Shown piece after piece: positions 6,640-7,223 of a stretch of 7,223 bases of DNA (the stretch's first letter is position 1; every line of letters starts with the position of its first letter). The notes beneath the pieces are model-generated. The model saw only the letters and a list, made by a program, of their open reading frames with translations. It did not search any database and was not told where the DNA came from. The position numbers and the translations under genes are program-made. This DNA comes from Luminiphilus sp. (GTDB taxonomy: Bacteria; Pseudomonadota; Gammaproteobacteria; Pseudomonadales; Halieaceae): contig JAQXEB010000009.1 of the NCBI GenBank assembly GCA_029251065.1, forward strand, positions 1-7,223. The letters run 5' to 3'.

Positions 6640-6909
6640 GTGGCGAACTCACCACAGGCTCGTAAGCGAGCAAAACAGAACGACAAAAGACGTGCACACA
6701 ACGCAAGCCTTCGATCGCTCGTTCGCACCAAGATGAAGCAAGTACTGGCAGCAATCGGCACCGGTGAACATGGCTCTGCTCAAGACGCCTACAATCAAGC
6801 CGTTCCCGTTATCGACCGCATGGCCAACAAGGGCATCATCAACAAGAACAAAGCCGCTCGACACAAGAGCCGCTTGAATGCCAAAGTTAAGGCGCTCGCT
6901 GCTAGCTAA
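6640..6909 (+). CDS. rpsT: Small ribosomal subunit protein S20 (bS20)
   Basis: S20 is a primary 16S rRNA-binding protein of the 30S subunit that helps fold the 5' domain and helix 44 region. The 89-residue product is complete (E. coli 87) and strongly basic. It has the family landmarks: MANSPQARKRAKQ at the N-terminus, HNASLRSLVRTKMK (20-33) and KGIINKNKAARHKSRLNAKV (64-83). Translation begins with GTG. E. coli rpsT also avoids ATG, using TTG, and that weak start is tied to repression by S20 itself, so a similar control is plausible here. The gene is monocistronic in appearance, with its own promoter upstream and a hairpin downstream. The call is secure. Confidence 0.98.
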   Translation: MANSPQARKRAKQNDKRRAHNASLRSLVRTKMKQVLAAIGTGEHGSAQDAYNQAVPVIDRMANKGIINKNKAARHKSRLNAKVKALAAS

Positions 6910-6916
6910 AACCTCG

Positions 6917-6939
6917 AGCCGCTATACAGCGGCTTGATT
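6917..6939 (+). terminator. Probable terminator hairpin after rpsT
   Basis: A perfect 7-bp stem, AGCCGCT (6917-6923) with AGCGGCT (6928-6934), has an ATAC loop and begins 7 nt after the rpsT stop. The following tract TTGATTGTGAATATT is AT-rich but has no run of T, so termination may be partial, or the stem may only protect the mRNA 3' end. Confidence 0.5.
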
Positions 6940-6961
6940 GTGAATATTCTATACGAGTTTC

Positions 6962-6983
6962 AGGTCGCTCAAAGTGGCGACCT
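6962..6983 (+). promoter_or_regulatory. Second hairpin, just upstream of hslO
   Basis: AGGTCGC (6962-6968) pairs with GCGACCT (6977-6983) around an 8-nt loop, ending 15 nt before the hslO ATG. A short TTGTTAAAC follows. It could be a second rpsT terminator or a leader structure of hslO. The tail is too poor in T for a confident terminator call. Confidence 0.4.
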
Positions 6984-6998
6984 TGTTAAACTATTCAC

Positions 6999-7223
6999 AT
7001 GTCAAAGCATCCCTCCAACGATGATAGTGTCCGTTTTCTTTTCAAGGATGCGGATATCCGTGGGGAGACCGTCACCCTCGATCATGTGCTCACCGATTTA
7101 TTAGCAGCCCACGACTACGGCGCAGGTATTCGCCGCTTGTTGGGCGAGTTCGCTGCGGCAACGGTAGTCATTTCAAATAATTTAAAATTTGACGGACGAG
7201 TCGTCTTGCAAGGGCGAAGTGAG
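6999..7223 (+). CDS. hslO: Redox-regulated holdase chaperone Hsp33 (3'-truncated)
   Basis: Hsp33 is a cytoplasmic chaperone switched on by oxidation with unfolding, which protects proteins during oxidative and heat stress. Only the first 75 codons are present and the frame runs off the window end. The N-terminal fold is recognisable against E. coli HslO: RFLFKDADIRGETVTLD (12-28) matches the RYLFENFAVRGELVTV region, LLAAHDYGAGIRRLLGE (35-51) matches the HDYP..V...L.E helix, and LKFDGRVVLQGRSE closes the visible part against LKFDGDITVQLQG. The zinc-binding CxC and CxxC redox switch near the C-terminus lies outside. The ATG at 6999 is the first start after an in-frame TAA at 6987. No Shine-Dalgarno sequence precedes it, which is unusual compared with its neighbours. 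Confidence 0.92.
   Translation, partial: MSKHPSNDDSVRFLFKDADIRGETVTLDHVLTDLLAAHDYGAGIRRLLGEFAAATVVISNNLKFDGRVVLQGRSE

Noticed and set aside
6910..6998. Heat-shock sigma-32 promoter for hslO
   Set aside because: CTTGATT at 6933-6939 resembles the -35 element, but no CCCCAT-like -10 follows at a suitable distance.
1..7223. Intein, insertion sequence, CRISPR array, prophage or retroelement
   Set aside because: All recognised genes are continuous through their conserved motifs. No direct repeat arrays, terminal inverted repeats, transposase or reverse transcriptase sequences are seen on either strand.

Overview
This is an ordinary bacterial chromosomal window, most likely from a gammaproteobacterium. 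The basis is recalled protein resemblance. The NrdA C-terminal tail and the whole NrdB protein, including its length and final residues, resemble the long Pseudomonas-type class Ia ribonucleotide reductase more than the E. coli type. DinG carries an iron-sulfur cluster and the DEGH box typical of the gammaproteobacterial family, and S20 and Hsp33 also look proteobacterial. A marine Cellvibrionales/Halieaceae-like source is possible but is only a guess.

Layout. Positions 1-2844 (+) hold the 3' part of nrdA and complete nrdB, 24 bp apart with a clear Shine-Dalgarno sequence, so this is a ribonucleotide reductase operon. A strong hairpin with T-tracts on both sides (about 2864-2894) separates it from a convergent minus-strand pair: an acyltransferase gene (6184 to 5051) followed 6 bp later by dinG (5044 to 2963, TTG start). 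A 139-bp divergent region (6185-6323) separates that pair from a plus-strand run: a 74-residue membrane protein of unknown function (6324-6548), rpsT for ribosomal protein S20 (6640-6909, GTG start) with a recognisable promoter, a hairpin, and the first 75 codons of hslO (Hsp33), cut by the window end.

How the genes relate. NrdA and NrdB form one enzyme that makes deoxyribonucleotides. DinG is a DNA helicase for repair and replication conflicts. It is translationally close to, and probably transcribed with, a lipid-type acyltransferase; no functional link between the two is evident. S20 and Hsp33 are housekeeping translation and oxidative-stress chaperone genes. No gene-free stretch exceeds 300 bases. 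I see no mobile element, CRISPR array, tRNA or rRNA, and nothing that amounts to a new system. The points worth a second look are modest: the non-canonical HX5D motif of the acyltransferase, the in-frame tandem stops between it and dinG, the unknown small membrane protein, an inverted repeat in the divergent region, and the apparent lack of a Shine-Dalgarno sequence before hslO.
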